Part shown: in pieces, positions 14,374 through 26,314 of the stretch
How the letters are laid out: each line of letters begins with the position of its first letter
Position numbering within the stretch: the first letter of the stretch is position 1
Source: Nectonema munidae
Lineage: Eukaryota > Nematomorpha > Nectonematoida > Nectonematidae
Reading direction: 5' to 3'
Assembly (NCBI GenBank): GCA_030549495.1
Contig: JAUIRK010000673.1
Span: 1,736,001-1,800,000 of the forward strand
Length of the DNA: 64,000 bases
Program-made: the position numbers and the translations under genes
Notes under the pieces: generated by a model
What the model was told of the DNA's origin: nothing
Database searches by the model: none
The model's input: the letters and a program-made list of their open reading frames with translations, nothing else

Positions 14374-15056
14374 CAGGGCCGGCCCTAGTGTTCGCGGGGC
14401 CCTATGCAAAATTGATTGCGCGGGGCTAGGAAAAAAGATTTAAAGTGAGAAATAAGATTTTGAAAAAAAGAAAAGGGATTTGTTTTATTACTTTTTCATT
14501 AAAAGTAAATGACGATCAAAGTAACTTTACTTTGCGAACCTTGCATTTAGCGAAATCATACAATATATCATCAAAATGAAAAATGAGAAGCATGGGGCCT
14601 CTGGGAAATAATGAAAGCACTTTCATACTTGTTTCCAAAAAATGAAGAATTTTTACAATTGAACCAATATATATCCCACTTAAAAGAGAAGAATCAAGAG
14701 ATTATTTGTGAATTAAACGTTGGAAAAGAATATTTAAGAAAAAAGATACAGAAAGAATCGAATATTGTTGATGTTTTGCAGTACTTGATCCTGTTAAAGA
14801 AGCTTTTCCAAATATCTTCAAACTTTATGAAGGTTTTTCAAATTATTATTTTATTTAATAATTAATTATTTATATTAATATTTTATTAATATAAAATATA
14901 TATATATAATATATAATATATAATATTTTATTATTTAATTAATTATTTAGTAAAAAAACTTTTATTATTTTTTTAAGGCCTTTTAACAGTCGGTTCAAGT
15001 ACTGCTGTTTGCGAAAGAAGTTTTTCAACCTTAAATAGAATTATGACACCTCTTAG
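14374..15056 (+). mobile_element. hAT transposon fragment with transposase C-terminus
   Basis: It opens with CAGGGCCGGCCCTAG, a tip known from one hAT lineage. The C-terminal dimerisation region is readable in pieces: LDPVKEAFPNIFKLYEGFSN near 14.78 kb, then STAVCERSFSTLNRIM and TPLRR at 14.99-15.06 kb. The CERSFSTL/LR pattern is the hallmark of the hAT C-terminal domain. A frame break and about 90 bp of pure A/T low-complexity sequence at 14.86-14.95 kb separate them. No catalytic core is visible and the matching right tip is missing. Confidence 0.75.
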
Positions 15057-15189
15057 AAGAGTGATTATTTCTTAATGCGATTAATTTTGTCTTCTCTCCT
15101 CGAATTTTCGTAAACTTTGCTTTTTTACGAGTATTTGACGTCATTTGAGAAGAACAAATAATTCATGTCAATAAAATAAAGTACAGATA

Positions 15190-15308
15190 TTAATTGCATG
15201 CGAAGTTGTTTTTATGGCTTTTTATGCAAAAGTTTCCTTTCATGCGGTCCATAGCTTTCATCAACTTCTAAAAGGGATCCATGGCTGAATAAAGGTTAAG
15301 AACCCCTG
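15190..15308. mobile_element. right end of another hAT element
   Basis: It ends in GGTTAAGAACCCCTG (reverse complement CAGGGGTTCTTAACC), preceded by GGTCCAT/GATCCAT motifs like those of the 6.5 and 9.3 kb elements. It belongs to a different hAT family from the fragment on its left, so the pair is a chimera of two insertions. Confidence 0.55.
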
Positions 15309-16671
15309 TTTGGGAAAATCTATGACGCCATTTAGAAAAAACAATTTAATCTTTCTTTAATTTATGAAAGAATACACAAAAGAAGTTAGCATAGAACTAT
15401 TTTAAAAAAATTTCAAAACATTTTAGACGAAGTCCTATAAATTTTTAACCGTGGACATTATATCCATAGAGATTTTGTCAGGAAACCATATATATATATA
15501 TAGGTATCTAAAATAAGAAGTTTAGGAACCATTATTACGTTAGTATTAAGGATTATAACATTCCTATTGAATTTTTATTAATGATATGCTAAAGAAATAA
15601 ATTGTAATGCACAGGGTGTATGCCCATTTGGGATTTGGGGGCATAGTCAGATTTTTAAAGTATTTGATGTCGGAATCGGGTTTATGTAAGTACTTGAGTA
15701 AGGGTTGAATATTTTTCGTCAAAATCAGAAACAACTTGCAAGTAGCTGAAAAATGCGTTTTTTAGGCGTAAAAATCGTTACACAAAATAAACTTTAAGTT
15801 ATTAAAAAGATAAGAAGATTCGCTTTCACAAAAGTGGGTTCATTTTTCCAAAGAGCTAAGAAACTGTACTAGAACTTCATCATAATTAAAAGAAATGTAT
15901 GAGATAAGCCTTTGCCTATATTATGAAGAATTTAAAATAGTATAAGAAAATTGATTTAATTCATTTTGATGGCGTTTCGCTTATATATTTATTATATAGT
16001 AACAACCAATAAAAATGTAATAAAAATAGAGACGACATAAAAGCAAAGAATACAAAGTGATTATTGATTTATTTATTTATTTTCCTCGAATCAAATGATA
16101 AAATAATGGAGACCTAATGATAAAAAGGAAACAACTACACATCTAAGATAAAAAGAAGGATAACGGACACGTGTGCTATGCATGCTGTCTGTGCATAGAC
16201 ATGGGAAGTGTTGCTGGTATCATTTAATGAGCAGGCTGAAAATTATTTTCATCGCGTTTTGTTATAAAGTGATCAGATGGAGAAAATCGAGAAACATTAA
16301 TAAATATTATGTGAGTCTAGACTAGAAGATATGAACAGATAAAGAATCGTAGTTATCATATTGAAGATGACATTTTATTATGATGGAGTTTTTATGATGT
16401 TGAAGAAGAGATTGGTTCTTAAAACATTGGATCATAGGGATCCAAGCAGATTTTTACGGGGAGTGATAATTGTTAGGAAGTAGCTCAATTCAGCTTCTAA
16501 ATATATTGATAATAATATTGCCTAGAGGCCAAATTATCTAGAATCATTTTTCAAATCATACATAAGTGTTTTCGCATTCGATAAATTGGGTATAATATTC
16601 ATTGAAGCTGCGCTTTTCTTTAAAAATAAAGAAGCAAAATCAAATTTTGAGTACCAGAAGTTTTCTTGGTG
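15309..16671. other. no recognised gene
   Basis: AT-rich DNA without a motif I can name on either strand. Confidence 0.4.
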
Positions 16672-16994
16672 CCTGGTCAAAACGTCCGAAAACTAAAAGT
16701 CCGAAACCAAAACGTCGGAAAATCGAAAATGAATTATTCGTTTATTTCATGGCATTTTATTGCATTATGGTAACGAACAGTATACAACCAAAGTTTAATA
16801 CATTTTTTTAACTGGGGAAACGAAAAAAAAGAGTTTAAAAATCGATTAAAAACTGTAATACTTATTTTCCTTAGCTCTGATTAGTATTATTATATTTGAA
16901 AAGGGCCATCATTTGTCTAATCAAAATAATTAGAAAAAATATTAAAAATTCTTTTTTGCTTTTCGGACGTTTTGGTTTCGAACGTTTTGACTTG
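16672..16994. mobile_element. inverted-repeat element, GTCAAAACGT tips
   Basis: The left arm has GGTCAAAACGTCCGAAAAC followed by two more CCGAAA units. The right arm is the inverse, with CGGACGTTTTGG and CGTTTTGAC. The short tandem CCGAAA motif inside each arm resembles the elements at 18451 and 39476. The interior is AT-rich and non-coding. The superfamily is not assigned. Confidence 0.6.
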
Positions 16995-17299
16995 GAACCA
17001 GTTTTCTTATACGTTTCTTAATTTTCCAATTTCTTTTTATAAATTTTTTGGATCTCACGATTATGCAGCCAAACATTACGCAGGAAGTCCTTGCTTACTT
17101 TTAAACAACCTATCGCAATTGTTGCATTCGGTTGTTAAAATTAACCTCGTAAAAATTATAACTATAAAATATACAGAGATTATTTATATTGTATTTTTAT
17201 TGAAATTAATAAGAAAGAATTGGCTGTTGTTTTTGTTCATTTTTGACTTAAAAGAACTGAAGAAGCTTAATAGTAATAAATTAAAAGTTTTTTGAAATA

Positions 17300-17600
17300 T
17301 AAATAAAATCGGAATGACTTTTTAATTGAATCCACTTAAAATCAGGACTTTTTCAGTTGAATCCACATTTTTTAAATTGAATCCTCTGAATTCATTATTT
17401 TAACCCCTATTTTTTATCTTGAAAATTTCATCATGTTGAAATGTGTTGTTTATTTTTATTTTTGGGTAAAAATTCTATATTTTGTTCTTTTTTTATAAGA
17501 GACCATATTTTTAAGTTGAATCCACTTGAATTCTTTATTTCAAACAGGATTTTTGATCGAAAAGTGGGTTGAATTGTAAAACTGAGAGAAATTTACGAAT
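17300..17600. repeat. cluster of TTGAATCCAC motifs
   Basis: The motif TTGAATCCAC or a near copy recurs at about 17327, 17354, 17377 and 17519, and in inverse sense near 17562. A part of this block (around 17.45-17.50 kb) reappears in inverse orientation at 20.90-20.96 kb, next to the piggyBac element. It looks like the remains of a dispersed repeat. Confidence 0.4.
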
Positions 17601-17611
17601 CAAATTTTGAA

Positions 17612-18078
17612 AGAGTGTAATTCGCCCCATTTTTTCATAAGACATTTTGTCTCATAGACAATTCTGCAACTTCACCTATTCACTGCAACTCCATACGTTC
17701 GCCTACTTCACACACTTACCGCTTACCGATAAAAATATTATTATTCTTTTCTTATTCCTTTATTGAAAAAAATATTTAGAGGCTTAGTTTTGATCTTTTT
17801 TTATGCTTCACTCTACTGTCATTTTTCATTTTTATAAATTGTTTATATCTTTATCAAATAGGACAATTAATCATTTTATTTATAATTATTTAAGTGATAA
17901 AAAAAATTAAGAGATAAAATGATTAATTTGAAATAATAATAGAGATAAAATAAACAAGAATATAAAAATTTTTAATAATTTTACACATATAATAAACAAA
18001 GATGGATGAAACAAATAGCCTATGAGACAATTTGTGTATGGGGCGAATTGTCTATGGGGCGAAATGCCTGTCGACCTA
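17612..18078. mobile_element. inverted-repeat element, TTCGCCCCAT tips
   Basis: The left side has AATTCGCCCCAT then TTTTGTCTCATAGACAATT. The right side holds the inverse twice, as ATGGGGCGAATTGTC and ATGGGGCGAAATG. The span is about 470 bp with a non-coding AT-rich interior. I could not identify target duplications with certainty. Confidence 0.55.
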
Positions 18079-18450
18079 ATGTACACATTTTATTATACAT
18101 CGCCATAGATCGCATGTCATAAAATAGAAAAATAAAAACCTAAAAACTTATAATAACATGCATTGTTAATGTCAAAATTAAGTTTATCTAAAAAACTTTT
18201 TTTAATCAAAATTAAATATTTTTAGTATCCAAGTTTTTCTATACCCATGAATTAACGAAAAGATACTTAAATAAATAAATATGCCATAACCTACATCCTG
18301 TGTTAGGAAAGGGTATAAACTAATTTGGATTTTTGAAAGTTTTGTCACAGATGCATTGCGACTAAACTTTTTATAAATTTAAATTGTCTAGTATTTGTTT
18401 TTTTTTCCTTCAAAAGTATTGAAATTGTTTTATGGAACAAAATATGATAT

Positions 18451-18632
18451 CTAGTCAAAATTCCAGTTACCAAAATCCCCGAAAACTAACATCTCCGTAA
18501 CCAAAATCCCAGAAAACCAAAATCACAGAAAACTAAGTTAGCAGCGACTTAAATTTTCGGTGATTTTGGTAGTGGAAATTTTAGTTTTCAGAGATTTTGG
18601 TAGGGGGATTTCAGTTTTCGGGAATTTTGACA
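18451..18632. mobile_element. inverted-repeat element, CTAGTCAAAAT tips
   Basis: CTAGTCAAAATTCC on the left and GGGAATTTTGAC on the right. Each arm holds several CAAAATCCC/CCGAAAAC units, so the whole 182 bp can fold back. A shorter relative of the same design is at 39476. Confidence 0.65.
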
Positions 18633-18961
18633 GAAACCATAAAATATAGGTTAGCAAATTTGCAAATCTCTTCAAAATAAATGTTAAAATAAGATCGAAT
18701 TTTCTGAAACTGGTTCGGAAAAAATCGATAATATGAAGTAATGATAGAAAAAAGCTTAGAAAACGAAATAAGATAAAGCCACATAATATATTACTTCACT
18801 TATCTTGTGTTCGTGGAGAAGCAATAAATGCTTTGAAAAGTTGAAACTGTTTATTTGACATCAAAATTTTAAATGAATTAGTTACCTTAACATGTTAACA
18901 TTTGAATCAACATGATAAAAAATTCTCAAACATTTTTTGAGAAAGAGATGCTAAACTAGAT

Positions 18962-19868
18962 TAGAGATATACCGGTAAGCAATAAGCCTTGATAACCGGA
19001 TATCCTACTTTTAAAAAGAGCCGGAATCGGATATCCGATAAGATTTACCTGATATTCAGCTGGATATTAAATTTAACTCAATAAATCTAGTTATATTTAT
19101 TTAAATTTCACAACAAATTAAGAAAATCTTTTATTAAAAAAAATATAAAAATTGAAAATATTTAGAGAGAGGATTTAAAAATAAATTTTTATTCATTTTA
19201 ATTTTGTAATTAGGGTTCATAATTTTACTAAAGCAAGGAATTTGTTTTTTTTTTGAGACTTTTTAATGCTGATTTTATTTTTAAAATTTAAGCTTTATTT
19301 CATTTTGTAAAATCTTTTAAATTTTTTAATTTCACACAACGAATACAATCATTTAAATAAAAGGAAAAAATACTTTTTTTATATCAAATTAAAAAACATA
19401 ATTAGAATTGTCAAAGCATGATTTTTTATTTTTTAACTGTAATTTTATTTTGAAATATTTTTAAAGTGTATTCAAATTTTAAATATTTTGTCACTTATGA
19501 AAAAGTAAAAAGTTTTAAACTGAAAATTTAAAATGAATTGATTTAGAAAAAAAATTAGCACATTTTTTTTATTTTCAACTAAATTAACAGCTGAAGTATA
19601 TTTATTTTGAATTGGTAAGCACTAGGTAAAAAAATATTTGACATGAAAGTTTTATAATTTTTATCAAATAATTTTTAGAAAAATAGAAAGAAATCTATAA
19701 TTGTAGTCAAATTAAACAGTTTTATAAAATATAATATCTTAGTGTTTTTGCTCAAAATAATAGTAATTGAATATTATTTATTCCGGTAAATTTAAAGTAA
19801 GGCCGGATTTTGGATATCCGGAAATCGCATAGTAAAATTATAGCCGGATATTCTGTCCTACTAGATAT
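18962..19868. mobile_element. possible element with CCGGATATCC ends
   Basis: The left end has ACCGGATATCC and GGAATCGGATATCCG; the right end has GGATATCCGGAAATC and GCCGGATATTC. Between them lie about 700 bp of very AT-rich DNA with no coding signal. Palindromic subterminal motifs at both ends suggest a non-autonomous DNA element, but exact borders are unclear. Confidence 0.45.
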
Positions 19869-20972
19869 TGTTGGACCGAAAGCTTTTATTGGTTTTTGTA
19901 TTTACCTTTTTCTTTACATGGCAAAAGAAAAAACCTTGATGAAAACTTGGAAGTTAATTAGAAATGGAATTGAAAAATAAAGATCGCCCATGAACTTAAA
20001 ATGTTTTAGAATTTTATGGCGCTGTTACGTTTTGATTATCATGATAATACGCTACAAGAAAAAAACTAGATAGTCTTGCTCCGATATGAAAATGTTGGAA
20101 AAGTTCGTGGACAAGTGTAAAAACTGCTTAGTGAAAATGTAATGATAGGTGGAAAATTGATAGATTCCCAAGAAATAGTCAGTTCAGAAAAAAACGTTAT
20201 TTGATTTCAAGTTTACACGATAATGATGAAATTATGGAAGATACCAGCATAAATTTGCTTATTTATTTTAGCATATAAAATATTGATAAAAAAAATTATA
20301 CAACGGTTTGGGGGTATATTTTTTTGTTGAAACACACATATATCAAGTGTAAAGGTAGATAAACGGAAAAGTATACATAAAAAGCGATTTTATTAAAAAC
20401 TGTTATTGGGGGGCCATAATTTTACCTCAAAATCGAAAAATCAACAGGATCTGTAGCGTAGAGCGAATTTAAAAATGGGAGTAAGGACAAAAATTTTCAA
20501 AGAAGGGCCCAAATATTTTTCTAAGAAGGAGGGGACAAAAAGTTTTAACAGAATTTGATTTTAATTGAGAATATTTTATCTAGCATCCAAAAAATTTAAA
20601 AAAACAAAACATAAGATATTGAGTTAATTCAAATGCCTCCCTCCATAGATGAACGTTCTTAGTTTGTAATGTGCATTTGTGTCTAGAACACGCTGAGCTT
20701 AATTTTTGTACACAAACAATAATCAAGTTAATTTTTCTGGCTTTATTAATTTATTTTCATAAATAAACCTTTTATTTTGTTTCGTGTTTTATTTAAAATC
20801 AGATAGATTATCAAACTGATGTAAAACATTATCGAAAAATACATGTATCTTTTTTATACATTGTGACAAACTACGTCACGACTATTGGAAGGTTAAAAAA
20901 TGCGGACTCAACTAAAAAACAATATAGAATTATTTACCCAAAAATTAAAATAAGCTACATAGTTTAAAATGT
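19869..20972. other. no recognised gene
   Basis: AT-rich DNA. The last part (20.88-20.96 kb) is an inverse copy of a repeat near 17.45 kb. Confidence 0.4.
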
Positions 20973-20976
20973 TTAA

Positions 20977-23091
20977 CCCATATTACACCTTCGGGTCCAT
21001 TTGGACCGATATCAAAATTAAATTACTTGTATATTTGAGTTTTTATTCAGAAATTTCTAGGGACCTTCAGACTTTGATTTTTCTATCATAAAGCAATGTT
21101 CCTCAAGTTTTTAAGCTTGAAAAGTTTATATTTTATCCGAAGCAAAAAAATTAAATATTTCTCCACGGGTCCATTTGGACATTCTTAAAGTTACGATCAC
21201 CTTTCTTCAAATTTGGAGTCATCATCTTCAGAAGATTGTTTTGAGTTTTTTGATAAAACTAACTCCTCATGTTTTTCTAAAGATGGAAAAATAAAACGGA
21301 CTCATGATTACTTAGAAAAATCAGATAGAGAAAATTCTTTCAAAATAGTAAATCACCAACCAGGACCAACAAGATATGCAATTGCTCAAATCGATAATGA
21401 AGTTTCTTCTTTTTCTTTGTTTTTTCCTCCTGCTGTTATAAATTTAATCAAAGACAAAACTAATCAAAAAGGTGAAGAAAAATACGGTGACAAGTGAAAG
21501 AGATTAGATAGAGTAGAGCAAAATGCTTTTCCGGTTTGTTGATTCTTTTTGGGGTTTATAAATCAAAAAATCAAGCGAGTAAAAATTCATGGAGTAGTGA
21601 AAATGGCAGGCCAATTTTTGCCGCTACAATGACACGACATCGATTTGAAAAACGGTGATCAACAATAAGATAAGATGATGCAAAGTTATGAAATGCACGG
21701 AATGAAAGAGACAAGTTGGCAGCTTGTCCAAACCTTTGGGAAAATTGGCCTCCAACTCTTGAAAAGCTTTATAATCTGAACTTTCACACAACAATTGATG
21801 AGCAACTCAGAGGATTTTATGGTAGAGCACCTATTCAAGCAATATATGCCTCAGAAACATGCAAAGTACGGTATAAAGTTTTGGGCTATATGCGATGCTC
21901 AATCTCAGGGATGGACCGAGAGGGAGGAATAGGGGGAATGCACCCCCCCCCCCCACCAGCAATCTATTAAAGAAAAATTAAGGTTGGAGTCCACCCTAAA
22001 ATAGAAATCAAAATTGATGAAGTCATTGATCGATTTTCAAAGCAAAAAGAAAGAAGAAAAGACTTTGTAATATAATTTTAATCATTTATTTTACATACGT
22101 TTTCAAATTTCTTCCCAAATAAAATGTGTTAAATATTTTGATAATATTAGTATACCCCCCCCCCCCCCCCACAAAAGATTTCTGGATCCCCCACTGCTCA
22201 ATCTCGCTATGTTTGGAAGCTGAAATCTTACCTGAGTAAAAATTTTGATTCTATTGAAAAAAACCTAGCTGAAAACGTTGTATTGGAGTTATCCAATGGT
22301 CTCAAAGAGCATAACATTACATTCGATAACTACTTTACTTCATTTTCTTTAGCAGTGAAGTTACTCGAAAAAAACATTACACCTATAGGTACAATGAGAA
22401 AAAAATGCATCTATACCCAAAAATTTTACTTCTACCAAAGAAAGAACTCAATAGTTACAAAATGTTACAATGGTATCTTATATGCATAAAAAGTATAAGT
22501 CTGTAATTCTTCAAAGTACATATCATCGTGGTAAAGAGTCCGAAAAAACTTCCCCTGATAGTAATAACAAAACAAAAAAAGCAGGAGATTGTTTCGACCG
22601 AAAAGTATTTTATTACACGGTTTCAAGAAAAACTAATATTTGGACAATGGCTGTTTTTTTAATATAATTGACACATCTGCATTAAACTCTTATATTTTAT
22701 TCACAGAAGCCACAAACAAGTACAAGGACTGACCTTATAAAAGAAAACTTTTTTTTTAGATATTTTGGGAAAGCAGCTTGTGAACCGGCAAATTGAAAAA
22801 AGGAAAAAAAATACCTAAAAATTTTTGCAGCAAAAACGTTGGTGAAAAGCAAAAGTAAAGAAAAAAGTTGTGGAGACGAAAGAATAAGAAGCAGGTGTCA
22901 CTTGTGTGAAAAATGAGACAATAAGTTTGATTCAAAGTGTTACATATGCCAAAATTTTGTTTGTAAAACACACCACAACAAAGTTTGCACTTGATTTTTT
23001 CTTATTGTTTTTGATAAATAAAAGTAATCAAAATTCTTTTTTAGTGGATCCATTTTGACCCAAAAGGGAAATGTGACGCTAACATTTTGGG
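20977..23091 (+). mobile_element. piggyBac element, decayed
   Basis: A TTAA at 20973-20976 precedes the tip CCCATATTACACC; the right tip ends in GGG at 23091 but its TTAA has decayed. GGGTCCATTTGGAC motifs lie inside both ends. The transposase is recognisable in pieces: DEQLRGFYGRAPIQAIY near 21.8 kb, YVWKLKSYLS and NITFDNYFTSF near 22.2-22.35 kb, VILQSTYH at 22.5 kb, RKTNIWTMA at 22.63 kb, and a C-terminal cysteine cluster (CHLCEK, CYICQNFVC) at 22.9 kb. Several frame breaks and one 291-bp insertion make it non-functional. piggyBac is a TTAA-specific cut-and-paste transposon. Confidence 0.88.
21906..22196. mobile_element. 291-bp hAT-type insert inside piggyBac
   Basis: The tips are CAGGGATGGACC and, reverse complemented from the right, CAGTGGGGGATCCAGAAATC. 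A perfect 8-bp duplication CTCAATCT flanks it at 21898-21905 and 22197-22204, so it landed inside the piggyBac transposase codons AQS/R. Poly-C runs lie near both ends. The right tip is nearly the same as that of the 184-bp element at 43049, so the two are one family. Confidence 0.85.
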
Positions 23092-23109
23092 AGTAATAAC
23101 GATTAAGTT

Positions 23110-23420
23110 CAAAAAGGGCGGTTCGATTTTCTCAATTCTATATCTTTTTTATAGTATTTAAAAGACTTGTTTGGCTTGTGAGTAGCCTTTGCGCATTACT
23201 TTTCTTGTTAAGTCTTAGAATGCATATTTAAAATCAATTTTTCCCATCAATTTCCACTTCATTGATATAATAAGTGCAAATTTGAGCAATATTTGATAGA
23301 GGCAGTAACGTAGCCAGTAATTTGAACAAGGGCCCATACATTTGTCAGTGGGGTATATATTTTTTATAACACATATTCTATATAATTCAAAACTTATCCT
23401 TTTTTAGATGTATCCTTATT
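23110..23420. repeat. dispersed repeat, unit shared with 39.2/40.1 kb
   Basis: The stretch ACTTGTTTGGCTTGTGAGTA through to AGCCAGTAATTTGAACAAG reappears, interrupted, at 39.16-39.27 kb and 40.00-40.20 kb in the same order and orientation. It is non-coding and its class is unknown. Confidence 0.6.
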
Positions 23421-23539
23421 GATTCTTTATTTAATGTTTTAGTTTTTATTATCAAGATTGCTTTGAATAGTTGGCAATCTTTTTCAAAAAAAAATGTTTG
23501 TTAATAAAACTTAGTTCATTTTCATGTAATTTATAACGT

Positions 23540-24040
23540 ATAACTTAGGGAATGGAATTCGTATTTTATCAAACCTGGATTTGTACAATCATTCAGCTTG
23601 ACTTTAAAATAGAAACTAGTTTTGTTTACTGAACTTGAGCGCTCATTCCCAGTGCAAGCTTCACTTGCCGGGCTTTAGAAAAGTGGATCATAACTTCAAA
23701 ACACAAAAGAGACAGGTTCCTTTTTACCAGTAGACGTTAATGCAATAAAATCAAATTTCAAGTCTGAATCGTTATATTTCATTTTTAAGCCATTAAAAAA
23801 AATGCACATTTACATCTATAAAATTAGGCAGAAAGAAACAATAAAGGAATAAAAATAGTACTAAATTCAAAGACTATATTTATTCCTTTAAATGGGCCTT
23901 ATTGGCACAAATCGCAAAAGATCCTATATGGGTGTAATATATGGCGGAAAAGGATCCACTCCGTGAACCATTCTCGGTCCCCATGGAACTGCTTCGCGAT
24001 CCCCTAGGGCACCACGGACTCCAGTTTGAGAAGCACTGAG
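23540..24040 (-). mobile_element. ZBED-type hAT, 5' part
   Basis: The minus strand starts with the tip CAGTGCTTCTCAAACTGG at 24040 and is closely related to the plus-strand copy beginning at 58316. Shared stretches include the GCAGTTCCATGGGGACCG region and the decayed BED-finger coding part. This copy stops short of the rest of the transposase. The flank on its right is also shared with the 58-kb locus. Confidence 0.7.
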
Positions 24041-24230
24041 CTAGAAGGTAGTGATGCAATCAGAATTAAAAAACAAGGGAATTTGACTTGATAAAATTAG
24101 TGCAATTATCCGGAGTAATGGTGGGATTGAGAGGTGTGTTTATTAATTAAACAAAAATCTTTTATAATGAATCTTAAAAATTATAAAAAAAAGTTCGCCC
24201 CCTAAAAAATTTGAGGATGTGCGACTCTGT
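24041..24230. repeat. repeat shared with 58.17-58.31 kb (inverse)
   Basis: CTTGATAAAATTAGTGCA, GGTGGGATTGAGAG and ACAAAAATCTTTTATAAT are found with few changes, in inverse orientation, at 58.17-58.30 kb. There too they directly abut the tip of the same hAT family. This is either one old composite or a copied junction. Confidence 0.6.
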
Positions 24231-24407
24231 TAAAAACACATGACTAATATTACTAGAAGTAGGTCAATTCGGCCTTTAAATATTTTTAATTTATATATTG
24301 CATTGGGGCCGAATTGTCTTGAAGCCCAATTGTCTCTGAACCTTATTACTCGATGTAACTCTTTCATGAACACACACATTTTTCAAGCTTATATTAATAT
24401 TAATATC

Positions 24408-24591
24408 GGAGGCTGTTTTCGGTTTCACTGCCTCAAAAACTATGAAACCAAAATACACTTTTCTAATGCAGTTTTTTATGCTCTTTCCGAAAATGTAATT
24501 ATTTTTTTCGACAAATGAAAAATAAAAAAGGTGCATTTGAAAAGTGTATTTTGGTTTCATGGTTTTTGCGGCAGTGAAACCGAAAAGAGCC
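24408..24591. mobile_element. 184-bp hairpin element with ~58-bp arms
   Basis: Long inverted arms begin GGCTGTTTTCGGTTTCACTG on the left and, from the right, GGCTCTTTTCGGTTTCACTG. They continue with AAACCAAAATACACTTTTC in both. The 8-bp duplication TTAATATC is perfect at 24400-24407 and 24592-24599. It is non-coding; the open frames over it are mirror images produced by the palindrome. It is a foldback-type miniature element of unassigned superfamily. Confidence 0.85.
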
Positions 24592-24599
24592 TTAATATC

Positions 24600-26280
24600 T
24601 ACCGAGAATAGAAAAAATTATTGAAAAATGTTTGTTAATCATGTTTTTATAAGTAGTAGAGATTTAATAACATAAAAATTAATTAAAAATTATGACTCTT
24701 ATAAACTGGTTTCTCATATAGAAGTAGTAAAATCAGTATGTTTTGCATCAATCATATCAATGTATTAATAAGAGTGACATGATAATTATTCACTGATAGG
24801 CATGCAAACGTAAAATGTACAAGAAATATTTACAAAATGTTTTCATATAAAAACGATCTTTTCTAGGCATAACAATGAATATTAAAAGGAACTGTTTTAC
24901 TTTTAGAAGTTTGCCAAATTCTAGCTGTTTAAGCCACGTCTAAAAGACATGTTTAATTTTGGTTTTTGAAGGTCATTCTTTTATACAATTTGAATTTAGA
25001 AAATTTTTAATTAGAAAAATTTTAAAAAAACTTATCTCTACCATGGATGTTTTATCATCATAAGTGTAGAAACCTTGGAATGTTTCAAGAGGGCAAGTTA
25101 AAAGTGCCGTAATTTGAACTCAAGACGATCGTAAATCACCATCAAATCACAAGGAGAAGGGGTGTAAAACTAAAATTGTTTCAACGGTCTGATTTTGGCA
25201 AATAAATCTATAACGAACCAGATTTTTGCCCATCAAAATTTATTATTTATTTCATTTTAAGCGATTTTTGATTTAGTAAACTTCATTCATGAAAAAAATT
25301 GGCATGTGTGAATTACAAAATAGAGAACATTTTTGCAAGTAAAAATTAGAAATTTATGGATTTATTCATAAGATATTTATTATATCTTTTAAAAGCAACC
25401 TTTTGACAATCAGAAAGTAAATAATAACGCTATTTTGAGAGATAAAAATTGTAATTTGAAAAAATTTAAATCAAATTAGTAATAAAAAACTTAGAATTTG
25501 AAACTATTTATAATTTATAATCGCTATATCAACATTTTAGCTAATAAGAACAAAGATTATTAACTTTGATTGAAACATATCTAAGTGAGAAATAGAACAA
25601 CGTAAAAATATGTAGTCATTTTTAATAAGAATCGAACATAAAATCAATATATTTAGAGAACAGAATATTCATTGCCAGTGTTATATTTAGAAACCTAAAT
25701 GTATATTTAGAATAAAGTAACAATATTTAAAACTTACAGTCTTAAAGGTCTTAGACAATTCAACAATTTCTTCTTTTTTTAGATGAAAACTGTTTTGATC
25801 TGACATTCAATTAAAAATCAAATACTTAGAAATTTAATTTTAAAAAAGAGTTGTTAGGATATCAAAAAAAAGAAAATTATTTAAAAAAAATTGCTTCTTT
25901 CTATTTTTAAATAAGATTATTTTTTATTTTTCATCCAAAACCTTAAAATTAATGCTGGACGCATTAATATTTAATTTTAGATTATTAAATGTTCAATTTG
26001 ATATATTGTTTTATATAGGATTTGGCAAAAATGTTTGCTTCACTTAATTCTTTTAAGTTTCACTCATAAATTTTTTATACATTTAGCCTATAGGATTTAG
26101 ATTTAAATTTATCATATGAATTTCTGATTACATTTATCTTAAATATTTAAAACTAATTTATCAATTATATAATTATATATTTTTTTTCAATTAGAACTAA
26201 TTGAATCAAAATTTTATCATAAACAAGCAACAGTATGTTTCATTAAGAATTTTTCATCCAAAATGAATCACAAGAATCTC
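24600..26280. other. no recognised gene
   Basis: Very AT-rich, non-coding on both strands; no repeat structure noticed. Confidence 0.4.
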
Positions 26281-26314
26281 TTTTTTATTGTTTTTTCATA
26301 AATAACAAATTTTC

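Noticed and set aside
24240-24560. Two overlapping open frames on opposite strands
   Set aside because: Mirror images caused by the palindromic 184-bp element.
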